Origin: Psococerastis gibbosa | Lineage: Eukaryota; Arthropoda; Insecta; Psocodea; Psocidae | Assembly (NCBI GenBank): GCA_963971405.1 | Contig: OZ020488.1 | Span: 2,666,001 to 2,730,000, forward strand | Length of the DNA stretch: 64,000 nucleotides | Direction: 5' to 3' | Shown: piece by piece, positions 37,194 through 49,300 of the stretch | Layout: every line of letters starts with the position of its first letter | How positions within the stretch are numbered: the stretch's first letter is position 1 | Program-made: the position numbers and the translations under genes | Notes under the pieces: model-generated | Seen by the model: only the letters and a program-made list of their open reading frames with translations | The model's database searches: none | What the model was told of the DNA's origin: nothing

Positions 37194-37368
37194 ATGGGTG
37201 CGCAACACACCAAGGAGCGAACTGGGGTCCCCAGTGTGTCTACAAGCATTGGGGGTCCTTCGGCAAGTTCCACCGTACGTAGCTCAAAAGGCAGACCACC
37301 CAATACCGTTCCAAGGGTCCCCAAAGATGCTGGACGCCTGGGCTCCAATATCTTCACGGAACACAGCG
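37194..37368 (+). CDS. Abl: Abl exon 1: myristoylated N-terminal cap
   Basis: 175 nt; G at -3 and +4 give a good start context, and the donor GTAAGT begins at 37369. It encodes [20 protein letters not shown] and, at the end, [20 protein letters not shown] is diagnostic of Abl. Ser/Gly-rich middle as in insect Abl. Confidence 0.95.
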
Positions 37369-40300
37369 GTAAGTATTTTAGGCTTCCAGCCTTTGTCTTG
37401 TGTAAGAAAACAGACCATTTGGGCATGGATGAAACTACAACGTCCCTGGCATTGTGCGTCTGGGAGATGGGTCGTAGGCAGGAGCAGTTGGGCAACCAGA
37501 TGGTTGGAGATAGGCAACGCACTTGTTTCAACTTTTGAGCAAGTGTGCGCACTGAAATATTTAACTTAAGCTATCTGTGTTTGTATATTTTGTAACGAAT
37601 CCGAGAATCATGTCTGCAGAACCATTGTTTATACTGTATGATGTGGACTTGAAATTGCTAGTAAATGTTATCATTGCAATCTGAAGGTTTCTTTGACCAA
37701 ACATGTATTCTCTAGCACCTGGCCGTTCAAATATAACGCAATAAGCTCAGCACAGTAGCTGTAGTGGGCAGTGGTAGGCCTTTTGTCGATCTTACCCACA
37801 GGCCGTATGAGAATGCTGATCTCATATTATACAAAAAATTGAGACACTGGCTGACTATTAATAACGCATAGTTTTATTTATTTTTTAACACCCCACTATT
37901 TTTTTTTTTTTTTTAAAATTTACAATAACGCATTTGCCTTGACCTTAACCTTTGTTATCTGTACCTATCATATCATGTTAATGTGCAAATACATTGCGTA
38001 TTGATTTCATTTGATTAAGCCTTGCAAATTGTTGCAATCGCTACTATAGTGGCACAATCTGATGATCCAATATGACTTAAACTCTATCTAACTACTAACC
38101 AATGGGCAATGGACGAACAAACCACTTATGTCGAACAGGTGTTTAAGAACCCTAACAGCTTGATTAACCAGTAAATTTGCAGTAACCGTATTGTCAAGTA
38201 AAAATGTGCCAAGTAGGTAGCTGACCAAACGGTTTTTTACTACGATCTGAAGCCCCCAAGAGCACAGTGATGAGACGTGCGTTTGGTTAGTTGTACGACT
38301 ACTTTACTTACTTTACTTTTTACAACGTCCGTTTGTGGCTGTTCAGGCATTCGACGCCGAGCTTTTTAGCGATTTGTAATGCCTTGGGTGGGGTGGATGA
38401 TTTCTGTAGAGGATAGTGGCCTATACGCAGTTTAATAGTCAAAATCAGCCAAGTAGCCTAATAAGCGCTTACATCCCTTAACTGCATCAATGATGCCGCG
38501 GGAGGCGAGATGCGAGTATGTGCAATTATTAGTTAAGTGGATGATGGAAAATCTGGCCAGTTACTTATCATATGCTTACTTGGAGCACATGCTCGGAAGC
38601 TGTCAATTGCGCTGCGCACGGGATATGAGATGACAGTATGCGTGTAGTTACGTGGATGATTGACTGTGGAGGACAGTATAAGCGGTGAACGAATGCTGGG
38701 CTGTTAAATGGTCCAAAGCAGCCAAGTAGCGTAACAGACAGTTATCTGGAGCACACCCTAACTTGCTCAAAAGCTGCCAATGGTGCTGCGGTTCCAAAGG
38801 ACATGCGAGTATGTGTGTAGTTACGTGGATGATTGACTGTGGAGGACATTATAAGCGGTGAACGGATGCTGGGCTGATTAAATAGAGTGCATTTGTGCAT
38901 GACTGCTTATTATTACTGGCTCCCAGTCCATTTCCTATCATGCCAATGTCCATCGCGTCTTCTCTGGTAAAAGGCCTCTCGTTGAATTATGGTCGCGATT
39001 TCCCGATTGTTATTTACTTTTTTGGCTTTAAACTGTTAAAAGCCTTGGCCGCTACAACGACTTCGTTCCGCCACTAGTCTCTCGATGCCTCCTTTCTCTT
39101 CCAGTTTCCGGGGTCTTCACTAACGTCTCCATCCACCTCTTCCTCGCTCTCCCCATGTATCATCTGCCCTCTGGATTACTTACTTCCTACTTCAGCTATC
39201 ACCCGTCCTTGATTGCTCAGCTATTTGACGTCGTACCTCCCAGTACATCCTTGACTCCAAGTACTGGTCATTATGGTTTGTTTCGTGTAGGGCAGGGCAG
39301 TGCCTTCCTCCAGGAGCTGTCGTCCACCCCCATTTTGCGCAGATAGTGTTGTAGAAAATCGTGCCCTGTGGCCATACTGAAGGTGGCCACCGCCACTTCC
39401 CGGGGCAAGTTGTTGGGGATGGGTGTTGTAAGTAGCGGTTCTCATCTTTTGCCAACTGCTGCTGACTTTCAGGAGTTCGAGACTGCTTTCTTGATGCGGG
39501 ATTAAATATTGTAGCATTGCTAATATTGCTGTAAGTCTTGGGTTCTTCCTTAGCCCTACTTAAATGTCGTTAATAATGGATAGATTGTGGTATTTTCTGC
39601 CCATTTGGCTACACTATGCCAATTTTATATCGGAAACCCACGGTTGTCGGGCATGTTGCTGACCAAAACAACCCACATAGAGCAGTGGTCATGAAAAGGT
39701 ATCCTCTATGAGTCCTCAGATCTAGACTTCATCAGGTTGTCGTGTCGCGGCGTTCCTTTTCTTCATGTTATTGAACTCAATTGGAGGTGTCCGGTTGGCA
39801 GAACTGCTGAAAGCTTTGGCCAGGTCTTGGCTGCTAACAGAATGCATTGGGAAACCCTGCTCCACGTGTGCTTTTACCAATATTTAGAACAGCTTCTGTG
39901 GTACTACCTTCAAATGAGTACAAAAGTTCATAAGCGTATTGGAGCTGGTATTTTGAGTAATTTATGTCTCACACCTTTAGCAGTTGTTCAACCTTTTCTG
40001 ACATTTCAACGACACAATACCGTAATCGATACGTCTACGCCATTGTTGTGCCAAACACCGTTAGTTGGGGAAGGTGGGAAAGGGGTGGCTTAACTCTGGA
40101 AAGCCTTGTAGCGCCCCTTTACCATCTTCTCCGGGTGGAAGTGATGGCCAATTGTCCAGGTGTGGAGAATGGCCGAACCCACCCCGCATTGTCCCCAGAA
40201 GTCAGGAGTTTTGAAAAATCGGATGGGCTATGTGCCTATCTTCTCCAGGATGAAGTGATGGCAGATTGGCGAGGAGGATGGAGGATGGTCGATGCCACCT

Positions 40301-43300
40301 AAAAATTTGTCCAGAAGTGAAGAGATCTGATTTCAGGGTAAAGGTCTCTTGAAGGATTGTCGAAAAGTGAATGGATTTGATTTATCTGGAGAGTTATGTA
40401 TGAATGAGTCATCGTCTCCATATGGAAGTGATGGCAGATTAGCGTGTTGCTGTGCGAATCTGGGGATGTCGAACCCACCCGAAAATTGCTATGCACCCCC
40501 CCCCCCCCTCCTCCGCCTTCCCAGCAGCTTCCTCTAAGTGGATGTGAGAGTAAAATGGCGTGATGCTGTCCACTTGAGGAGGATGGTTGGGGCTTTGTAA
40601 AGAATTTGTCCAGAAGTGAAGAGACCTAGAGTTGAGGTGAATAGTCCAATTTACTATGGATGCTTCCAGAAGAGAAGAGATTTGAGACATCTGGAGAGCA
40701 CTGGAGCGCCCCTCCATCCATCCTCTCCAGGTGGAAGTGATAGCAGATTAGCGTGGTACTGTCCAGTTTTCACCTGCCTCCACGTGCGTCGCGTCCTGGC
40801 TATACCATGAAATGTCGTATTTGCTGTGACTAGTCAAGTGCTGCCTAATAATATTGTGGCCGATATCGTACCATAGACGTGTTCTATCGTGTCCGCCATG
40901 TTTTTCGGTGAGTGCCATTTAATTCCCTATTAATTGAATACTTTCAGAGTTGTCCGCCCGCTTTACGTGTCAAACTGTCAGCTGCCTGGTTTGAGAGAAT
41001 TGGAATGTTATGCGATCTATTACTTCTATTGTAGCATATTTTTCTACGTACGGTGGGTTGAGGGTCGTTGTTAGTAATTCTATTCTCACCAGACTATTAT
41101 AATTGTTTGCTGCTGTGATGAAGCTATGGGTATCTGAGTAGTCCTGTTGGCAGAGAACTGCTGAGCCAGGAACGGAGGTTGGACACGGCGTTAAACGAAA
41201 TTGTTTCCGCTTGGCTTCGGTCCATCCAACCCTTATTCACCTTATCACCTTCTTCAGTATGAAATAAAGGCAAATAAAAGAACCGGTCCGAGTTTACTCG
41301 AACATGCTTTCCAATTTATCAATTAGTAGGGAGAGAAAATGAACAATTTCATGGTAAATAATTTTCCTACGGTTAAATTTCGAATATCTCGGGGGGGGGG
41401 GGGGGTGTCCACATGACGTCACTGGAGGTGAGGTAACCTCAATATATTTAAAACACATTACAACACAGTAATAATGGCAGGGCAGGCAATGCATTTCAGC
41501 GTGAAGTTTCTATCATTTTTTAAAAAAAAAAATTTTTTGCGCAAAAGCAAATAGGTTTTTGGGAAAGCCAACTGTCCGGTTTCGTTACTCAACTAACACC
41601 TAAAACATGCCTGAAGGTAGAAATCATCGATAGAAAAGTTTCGCAGAAATATTATTTTTTAGTCATTTTTCATTAAAATTAAGTTATTTTTATTTTTTTA
41701 CCCCCAGAAGCAAACTATCAAGGGGTAAGCGACCCCCCGCATTTTATCAACATTAAGAACGACTAGAATATATGTGAATTTAAAAGAAATCGTTGGAGCC
41801 GTTTTTGAGAAATAATTTTTTTTGACGTTTTTTTGGAGTTTTTAGAGAATGAAACCCCCCCCCCCAAATTGAGTTAGCCCCAAATAAAAAAAATGGTCTC
41901 GAGGTATGATTTTTGTGAACCTACATGCCGAATTTCATCAAAATCGACCGAGTAGTTTGCCCGGAAATCGATGCACAGACAGACAGACATTTCGTAAAAA
42001 CCACTTTTTTGGGTTCCTGGGACCTGAAAACGTGTAAATCCGTTGAAATCTCGGAATCGAAAATTTCGACCTTCACAAAGCTTTCCATATACTACGTATA
42101 AATTGGAAAGCAATAATAAATATTGAATTTAGTACAGGCTCTAGACGCCCTGGAGTCATTACGCTCATCAATCAACTAGTTAGGGGATGGCAATTAGCAA
42201 ATTGAACTGTTGTCAAAAAAGAGGATCCAGAAGGAATCTTCAGACGGGGACCTTCAATAGATTGCAGTCGCTTTTATTTCCAGGATTAACCTATACTCAA
42301 AGTATTTGCCCAAAGTCGCCACAAAGAAGCAACACTGAAATTTTGAAATCGACCCTAAAATCAATCCTGCAAATACGGTGGATAATGATTTTGTTTTCCC
42401 CTTTTTCGCAAAATCGTCTTAGCGCGACGTAACGTGCGAAAACTGCATTAAATGCACCATTAACCATTAAGGGGGTTTCTAAATGCAGTGAATGGCGATC
42501 TCACCACTATGCTCCGGGTTGCATTTGCTGGCTGCTCTGTATTTGCGACATCTGGCTGGCTCGCCTTCCCTCTTGTTGACAAGGTTCTTAGTCCTACTAA
42601 TTAAGTTCGCCCTGCAGTATTGTTTATTGGGGGAGGGGGTAGGTTTCCATTGTTTCCATTGGCAGTAGGTGACAAAGGAAATTCACGGATTACTGAGTCG
42701 GGAAAGGCCATTGACTTTTCTATGGAGGCGGCAAACTTGTGTTGAATAGGACGGGGTGATGGGAAGGGGTAAGAAACAAAAGATTGACGCTTTATGATGA
42801 TGTTGGAGTCCATTTTCCCTGATTTTATACATAATTCACGGCTAGATTTTAAGAGACAATCTGAGGTGTAAGTGTAAAAATCAAATTTCTCATGGGATTG
42901 CAGCGGTTGTCAAAAATATCAGGATAAACAAAAGAAATATTTCTGAGCATTTTGGTTTATGATGTACGGTATGCCTCTTTCTGAGACAGGGTGCCCCACA
43001 ATAATTGAGTTTGATTTGTACAAGAAACGAGAAAGGAGTTAACGATCTGTGGCCAGTCAGTGTTATTATGCCACATATCAAAATGTAGAGGAGCATTTGT
43101 TCTAAATTAATGTATGTTTTATATGTCTCTGCTATCTATATTAATCAACTTTGTACAAAAAACGCGTAGTGGGGGTATTCCGATGTGCTTTTAATGAAAA
43201 ACTAAATAGTGTACAAGAATGCCTCGCCTGACAAGTTAATCGCATACAAACAATTTAATGAATGTATACAATTATTGACCTCTTCAGTCGCCTCTGTAGG

Positions 43301-46300
43301 TTAGTACCCGTGTTGAGTTACGACACGTCTCCGATCGCATGGCTTGTAGAGACTCGCACAAATACTAGCACGCTATACCACATTGCCATCGAAGTCGAAG
43401 TCATTATACTAGATTTACACTAGATAGACTCAAAGCTAATAATTTACATCATCTTAGACACAAATATTTTCTCTATCTTTATCTACCTTGTTAGTACCTG
43501 TGTCATTCTTCTTTAAACGCCCCTATTATCGAAGATTGGCGATGATCATGGCAATTGATGTTATGATGATTATACTAGGGATTGTAATGTAGTGGTTTCC
43601 CGTTGTCTTCTGCTTCCTTCTGCAGCCGTTGACTCTTTATTGAGTTCCTCCGCCTTCAGGGGCAGTTTCCCAATCCCAGAACAATAGAGTGTTCTGACTG
43701 CAAAGACTGTGTTTTTCGCTTATCCCGGCTCAAACTCGGTTCAGTTCAGTCACCATTATGCGCTTCCATCATCACCACTCGGAGGTACAGATTAGGAATT
43801 TTCGAGTCTTCACCTCTGGGACAATAAGACATTACTCAGAAGACACTTGCTAGTTCCTGGTAGCTGCCCCAAAAAGTCAGGTACTGCATGCAGTAGGCAG
43901 CCTACTCGCTGGCGCTGCGTGTATGTTTGCAAAGAAACTCTGTATAAGTGTGATATCTCTAAGTTCATTGTCTTGAAGTGATGTGAACTTGTATGAGTAC
44001 ATCATTTCTTTGTATACCTAATGGCGCTAATTGTCGGCAACAGGTTGCAGGGAGTCCCCGTTAAACCAAATTGCTCAGTGTAGAGTGTGCACTCCTTCTT
44101 TCCGGATGTCGTACATTTATACAGGTGCTGGTCTACATTAACGGACATTGTCATTTCCTACCAGTTTTTCTCATATATATTTATTAACCTCGGTTTCCGT
44201 TGGTTTTAGGAAATATGTGGCCTGAATTGTATGTGGTTTGAAGGTGAATTGTTATTAAGGTTTGCAGAGAATTGGGGTGGACTTGATAGTTTCCAGTAAA
44301 GGCTACTTAAGATCTCTCTGCAAGGCCGTAGCCTGACACCTTTTTCAGGGGGGTCCATCTGACGTCACTGTAGTAGTAGTATGGTTGGACACAGTCCCTG
44401 GCCACGGTGTGGGCCCACAGGACAGTGGACCTCCTGATTATAGTGGATTCCCAACAACTTGGGAGGAAACACCGTGAAGTCACACGATTAGTTCGGAGGT
44501 CACCAGGACAAGTCCTACCATGTTTCCCTACCGGCACTGTACACATGACCAAGTTATCTGCAGCTTTGAACCGGCTCTGGTCCGCTGGATTCAACTTGGT
44601 ATGGCTGCCGGCCGTCACCGGAGTAACTTCAATATATTTAAAACTCCATACTATCTGGTGTACGCTGAAAATATTTCGGGGGGGGGGGGGGGGGGGCTGG
44701 ATCCCTTTGTACGGGTCACTCAACAACGTCAACTTAATTTGTCGGATATACAAGCTGGAGTCTTCATCGTGCCTGTTATTTTTTTACAAATGAAGCTGAA
44801 TAGTTGTAGCCGACTGGAATGACATAACTGACTTTAACTGTGTATCAAAATGTAGATGAACTTTGCTTTTAACGGATGTATTATATTTTATAACTCTACA
44901 ATCTATATTTCTTGCGATTTGATTTTTTTACACTCATAAAGTTTTTCCAGGCCATATGGTTTTCTCTTAATTATGAAATATAACTACCAAATTGTTGTTC
45001 GTTCCCCTTTAGACGACTCAAAGCATGCGTGGTTTAATCAGTCTTGAAATGATGCTGCTATCGATTTACCCTATTCCAAAGCATTTGCGTTTGGTGAGCA
45101 GTAATAATGGATGATAATAAAGGTAGTACAGTCCTTGTGGGTCCTAGACTGCTACAACAGCGTCATTCCACCAGTCGCTCGATGCCGTAGCCGTCCTTTT
45201 CCAGTTCTGCCCCTTAAATTAGGCAAGACATCCGCAATCCGTTTCTTGGATACCCCAATGAACTTGTGCCCTCAAAAGAGTCTGTTGAGGACTTTCACGG
45301 GCTCTTTTGTACCATGCATCTTCTCCAAACTCCCCCAGGATCTTCCTACCTAAGCCGATTGCCATCCTTACTCTCCACAAGGTACAAGAAAAGAAACAAC
45401 AATTTCGTCATTCTGGTTCTGAGGCGTCTTTATTGTACCATTTATATCCAGTGAGAACTGCATCATTCATTATCCGCGGCCCATTGAATCTGCGCCGGCA
45501 TTCTTTTTCTATTTATCGGAAGTAACATAGAAAAGCATAATGCGTTTAACGACGCGCGGTGGCTCTGTAATAATGAACATTGGCCTGCTATAGCTCTAAT
45601 TGGGGGGGACTATTCGACCATCACTTTCTCCTGATATACGATACGGGTTTAAATCTGTTCTTCCTTAGTTTGTGTTGATACGTTTTCTAATGGCCCTTTT
45701 ATGAGATACTGGTAGTAATGATATAGATGTGACCATAACTGGGTCTGATTTTAATGATACTAGTTTCTGAGCGAAACGTGTCTCTAGGGCATATTAGCAG
45801 TGTGTGCGTTTTTATGTTGCTATTTAATTACAATTATTACTGGTCGTTTATGTAATATTTTGAATGTTGTTGCATAGTCGAGCTGGATTTGCGGCTCCGC
45901 ATGTGGGGGAGAGGCGATTGATTCCAGTAGTTCTTGCCTTTGGGAGCTGATTTTTTTTCTCTGCTTTATGCTTTCGTAGTGATTCTTCGTATTTAGTGGA
46001 TATAAGGTACAATATATGCCAACCAGTTTTTTTCTTCTTTTGTAAGCTTAAACCGAAACAGGTTGGGTTAGGTTTTGCCCTTACTGCTGCTGCTTGAAAT
46101 GTTATTTATATTCACCGGTCCGATTCCAATGCGATACTTAGGCACCGGAAGTATTCGTAACTGTTTCAGTAGCCTGATCGAGGCGATTATAATACCGGCG
46201 TTAAATAAATACCTTAGGATTATAACCGTAAACAAACAAATTTTGAGTAGCACTTTCCATTATAAAATTATCTTGTTTACATTTTTATTACCAGAGGATT

Positions 46301-49300
46301 AAATAAATACCGGTATTATATTCGCCTCGATCAGGCTGCAGGCGTTCGTGGGAGTCAGCTACTACAAGTATATTGTAGCCTGGGGTTTCACATTTAAGCC
46401 TCCACTAGATGTTTTTCGTTGAGCCAAATTATCGATCATAAATGAGATACCACAAAGTTGAAGAAGAAGAAATGCCCCTGTACACTTTAATACCTGTTGT
46501 TTGTCGCCGGTAGTTTGGCCACAGTTTTTGAAGGAGTGGATCTGTGCAAACTTTGCATTTTTCCACTCCTCCAAAATTTGTGGTCAAATGGTGTTAGTGC
46601 ATAGGCTACTATGTATTTTTTTCATTATTATTAAAATCTAGAGGAGCATTTCTTCTGATTTGTGGCATCCAGTGACAGGGTTTATATGGTCAGCATTTGG
46701 ACCTTGGACTTTTTTCTAGTCTATTCTTGACTAAACCTAGAGTGTGCATTTGGACTTCATGGGTTGCCGAGGGACTTAGGAGAAATTGCAGAGGTTCAAC
46801 TTTCTTTCAATCAGCAATTCTCGGCAATAACATTCTACAGGGCACGCCAGGTTCACAATCCAGTATACTAAATTAAATATACCCGTGTCTTCTTGTAGTT
46901 GGCAGCAATCTTATTCACGGATCATACTCTGGAATTTTTTCCCTAGCCTAGGTTTTCCTTACCAACCATAAGTAACCAATTATTGTCGTGTAAAAAAGAT
47001 TCGACCAAATATCCGGCCACAATCGAGATGGTACGTCCTTGAGACGAATTCCTGGGGACCGTTGTTGCGGAGCGGCCTGAAAGTTTCTTCGAATTCACAC
47101 CGCCGCCATTGTCTTATTAATTTGTGACTTCACATTCATTGATCTGAGCTTTTTTGCGTTGCATTGCCTTAAATGGCGAGTTGAATGTTTTTCTTCAGCT
47201 TCGTCTGTGGTTTTTTGTGCAGTTCTCGCTTAGTCGCTTTATGGCAATGTGCTGGTCTTCCATATCGCTTGCTTTTGATTCTTCGTTGTTTTGGCCACAT
47301 GTATGCTTCTCGCTCGCAGTATGCTTCCACGTCAAGAGACTCTTCTTCAGTTTTTTTTTTTTAGTTTTGGTCCTTTTTCTTTCAACTTACATTGGATTTA
47401 GAGAAGTTCAGGTATCGAATTGAAGGACGAATGACGAATCTGTGGAATTCTAAAGTCTTATAAAATATAAATCATCCGATTTTTCTTATTTTCCTTCATT
47501 GCCCGTAAATTTGTATGTAGGTGGTGAATTACAAACAGATCTGTTGCGTAGAGAGAGGCGTGGAAGTGGTATAGAGCAGGGGTTCCCAAACTGTGGTACG
47601 CGTACCACCAAGTGGTACGTTTAAGGTTTCCTGGTGGTACGCTAGCAGATCTCCAGAAAAATTTAAAAAAGGCTAGTAGTATAAAAAAATATATAAATCT
47701 TCAAAAACATTATCATTATCTTTTTGAAGAGAATACTAAAAATCCTGAACTGTAATAGGTCCATAAACAACTGATTAACTTTAAAACTAAAAGAAATACA
47801 TGGGGCCAATACTACTATTATTAAGGATAATTGACTTTTGAGACGAATAAAACATTGTGGTACGCGGCGATTTTTGTAACTGTTCAAGTGGTACATGCGC
47901 CTGAAAAGTTTGGGAACCCCTGGTATAGAGTGTTACCAAAATGGAAGGTAGGCCGAATATAGCCGTATCCCACTGCAGCACCATAACGAGCGAGAAGATC
48001 AAAAGAGCAAATCTTCGATTCGAATTTTCAGATTTTTTATTTTTATTTTTTATTTTTATTTTTTTAATAAAAGATTAATCGCATACAAACAATTTAATGA
48101 ATGTATCCGATTGACCTCTTCAGTCGCCTCTTTAGGTTATTACCCGTGATGAGTACGACACGTCTCCGATTGCATGGCGTGTAAAGACTCGCACAAGTGC
48201 AAGCACGTTACCACCTGGCCATCGAAGTTTTTATTATTTTTATTTATTTTAAATAAAGGTTAATGACATACAAACAAGCTAATGAATATTGATGTGAATT
48301 GGTGTATTGCGGGCGAGTTATTTGTGGATTTGATATCTATGATTCACATTATTGTTCGTCCATCTATAGTCGTAGTGATCCTACATGGACATCAGACGAC
48401 GAAAGACACTGAGCACAAGGCAAAGTATCCAAGTCGAGACATCTGGGTGGAAAACAACAAGAAAATGATATTTCGGACCAGTTATATACGGATTTGATAC
48501 TTGTTGTGCTGCTAAACCTCATTGTCCGTCTATTGCTTGTCGTAGTGACCCTAAATGGGTTTTAGACTAGGAAAGCGTTCTATATGGACACTAGACACAA
48601 AACAATGTATCAATGTCGGAGGGGAAACAACCAGAAAATGACGTGGATTGGTGGATATTGTAGACGAGCCATCGTTATGTCAGTCTCATTCAAACTCGTC
48701 TGCTCCCGCGGAATAATTTTATCTGCAGTCGAGAGAGAAATTGCTTGCAGGGCTATTGATCTCCTAGCTAGGCAACCGGTCCTCTTATTATGCCGCCTAT
48801 CGTCGCGTAATGGCAGCTATAGCTGCACATTTGTCCTAGAAGATGGCGGGGTTGGGGACTAGAGTTCTATACGGAAAGATCAAGAGGAGTTCGAGCCCAC
48901 AAAAAATGGTGTCTTCAATGACTGGTCGTAAGGGAAGTAGCAGATGGCGGCTCTGCCCGATCAGGTGTAGGAAGATTAAAAGCACCGACCCCGCTACGTG
49001 TATACGGTAGTATATATACATACAATATAACATTTTGAACGGGAGGTGGTTTTATACCCAGGGGGTCATGAAATGAAAAACTATTCCGAAATTATCCGGA
49101 AGTTGAACATTGGTCGCCGTCTCAATAGACGTAGATGAATCTCCCGAAAAATAGCAAATGTTCCATCTCTCCTAGTAGGGCAGCGGCCTAGTCGAGTTGC
49201 TAGAGTGCAGAACTGTGAAACGAGGGGCCAAGGTTCGATACTCGACATTAAAGGAAAACATTTCCCCTACTCAAGGTTACTCTGAGTTCTGACTCGTACC

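Noticed and set aside
37187..37552. 121-residue minus-strand frame opposite Abl exon 1
   Set aside because: It is antisense to a recognised Abl exon with correct splice donor; the frame has no domain and arises from the G/C-rich exon.
39192..39517. Overlapping minus-strand frames of 87 and 98 residues in Abl intron 1
   Set aside because: I could not link them to a known protein; composition follows the local G/C-rich segment. Possibly a repeat fragment, but unsupported.
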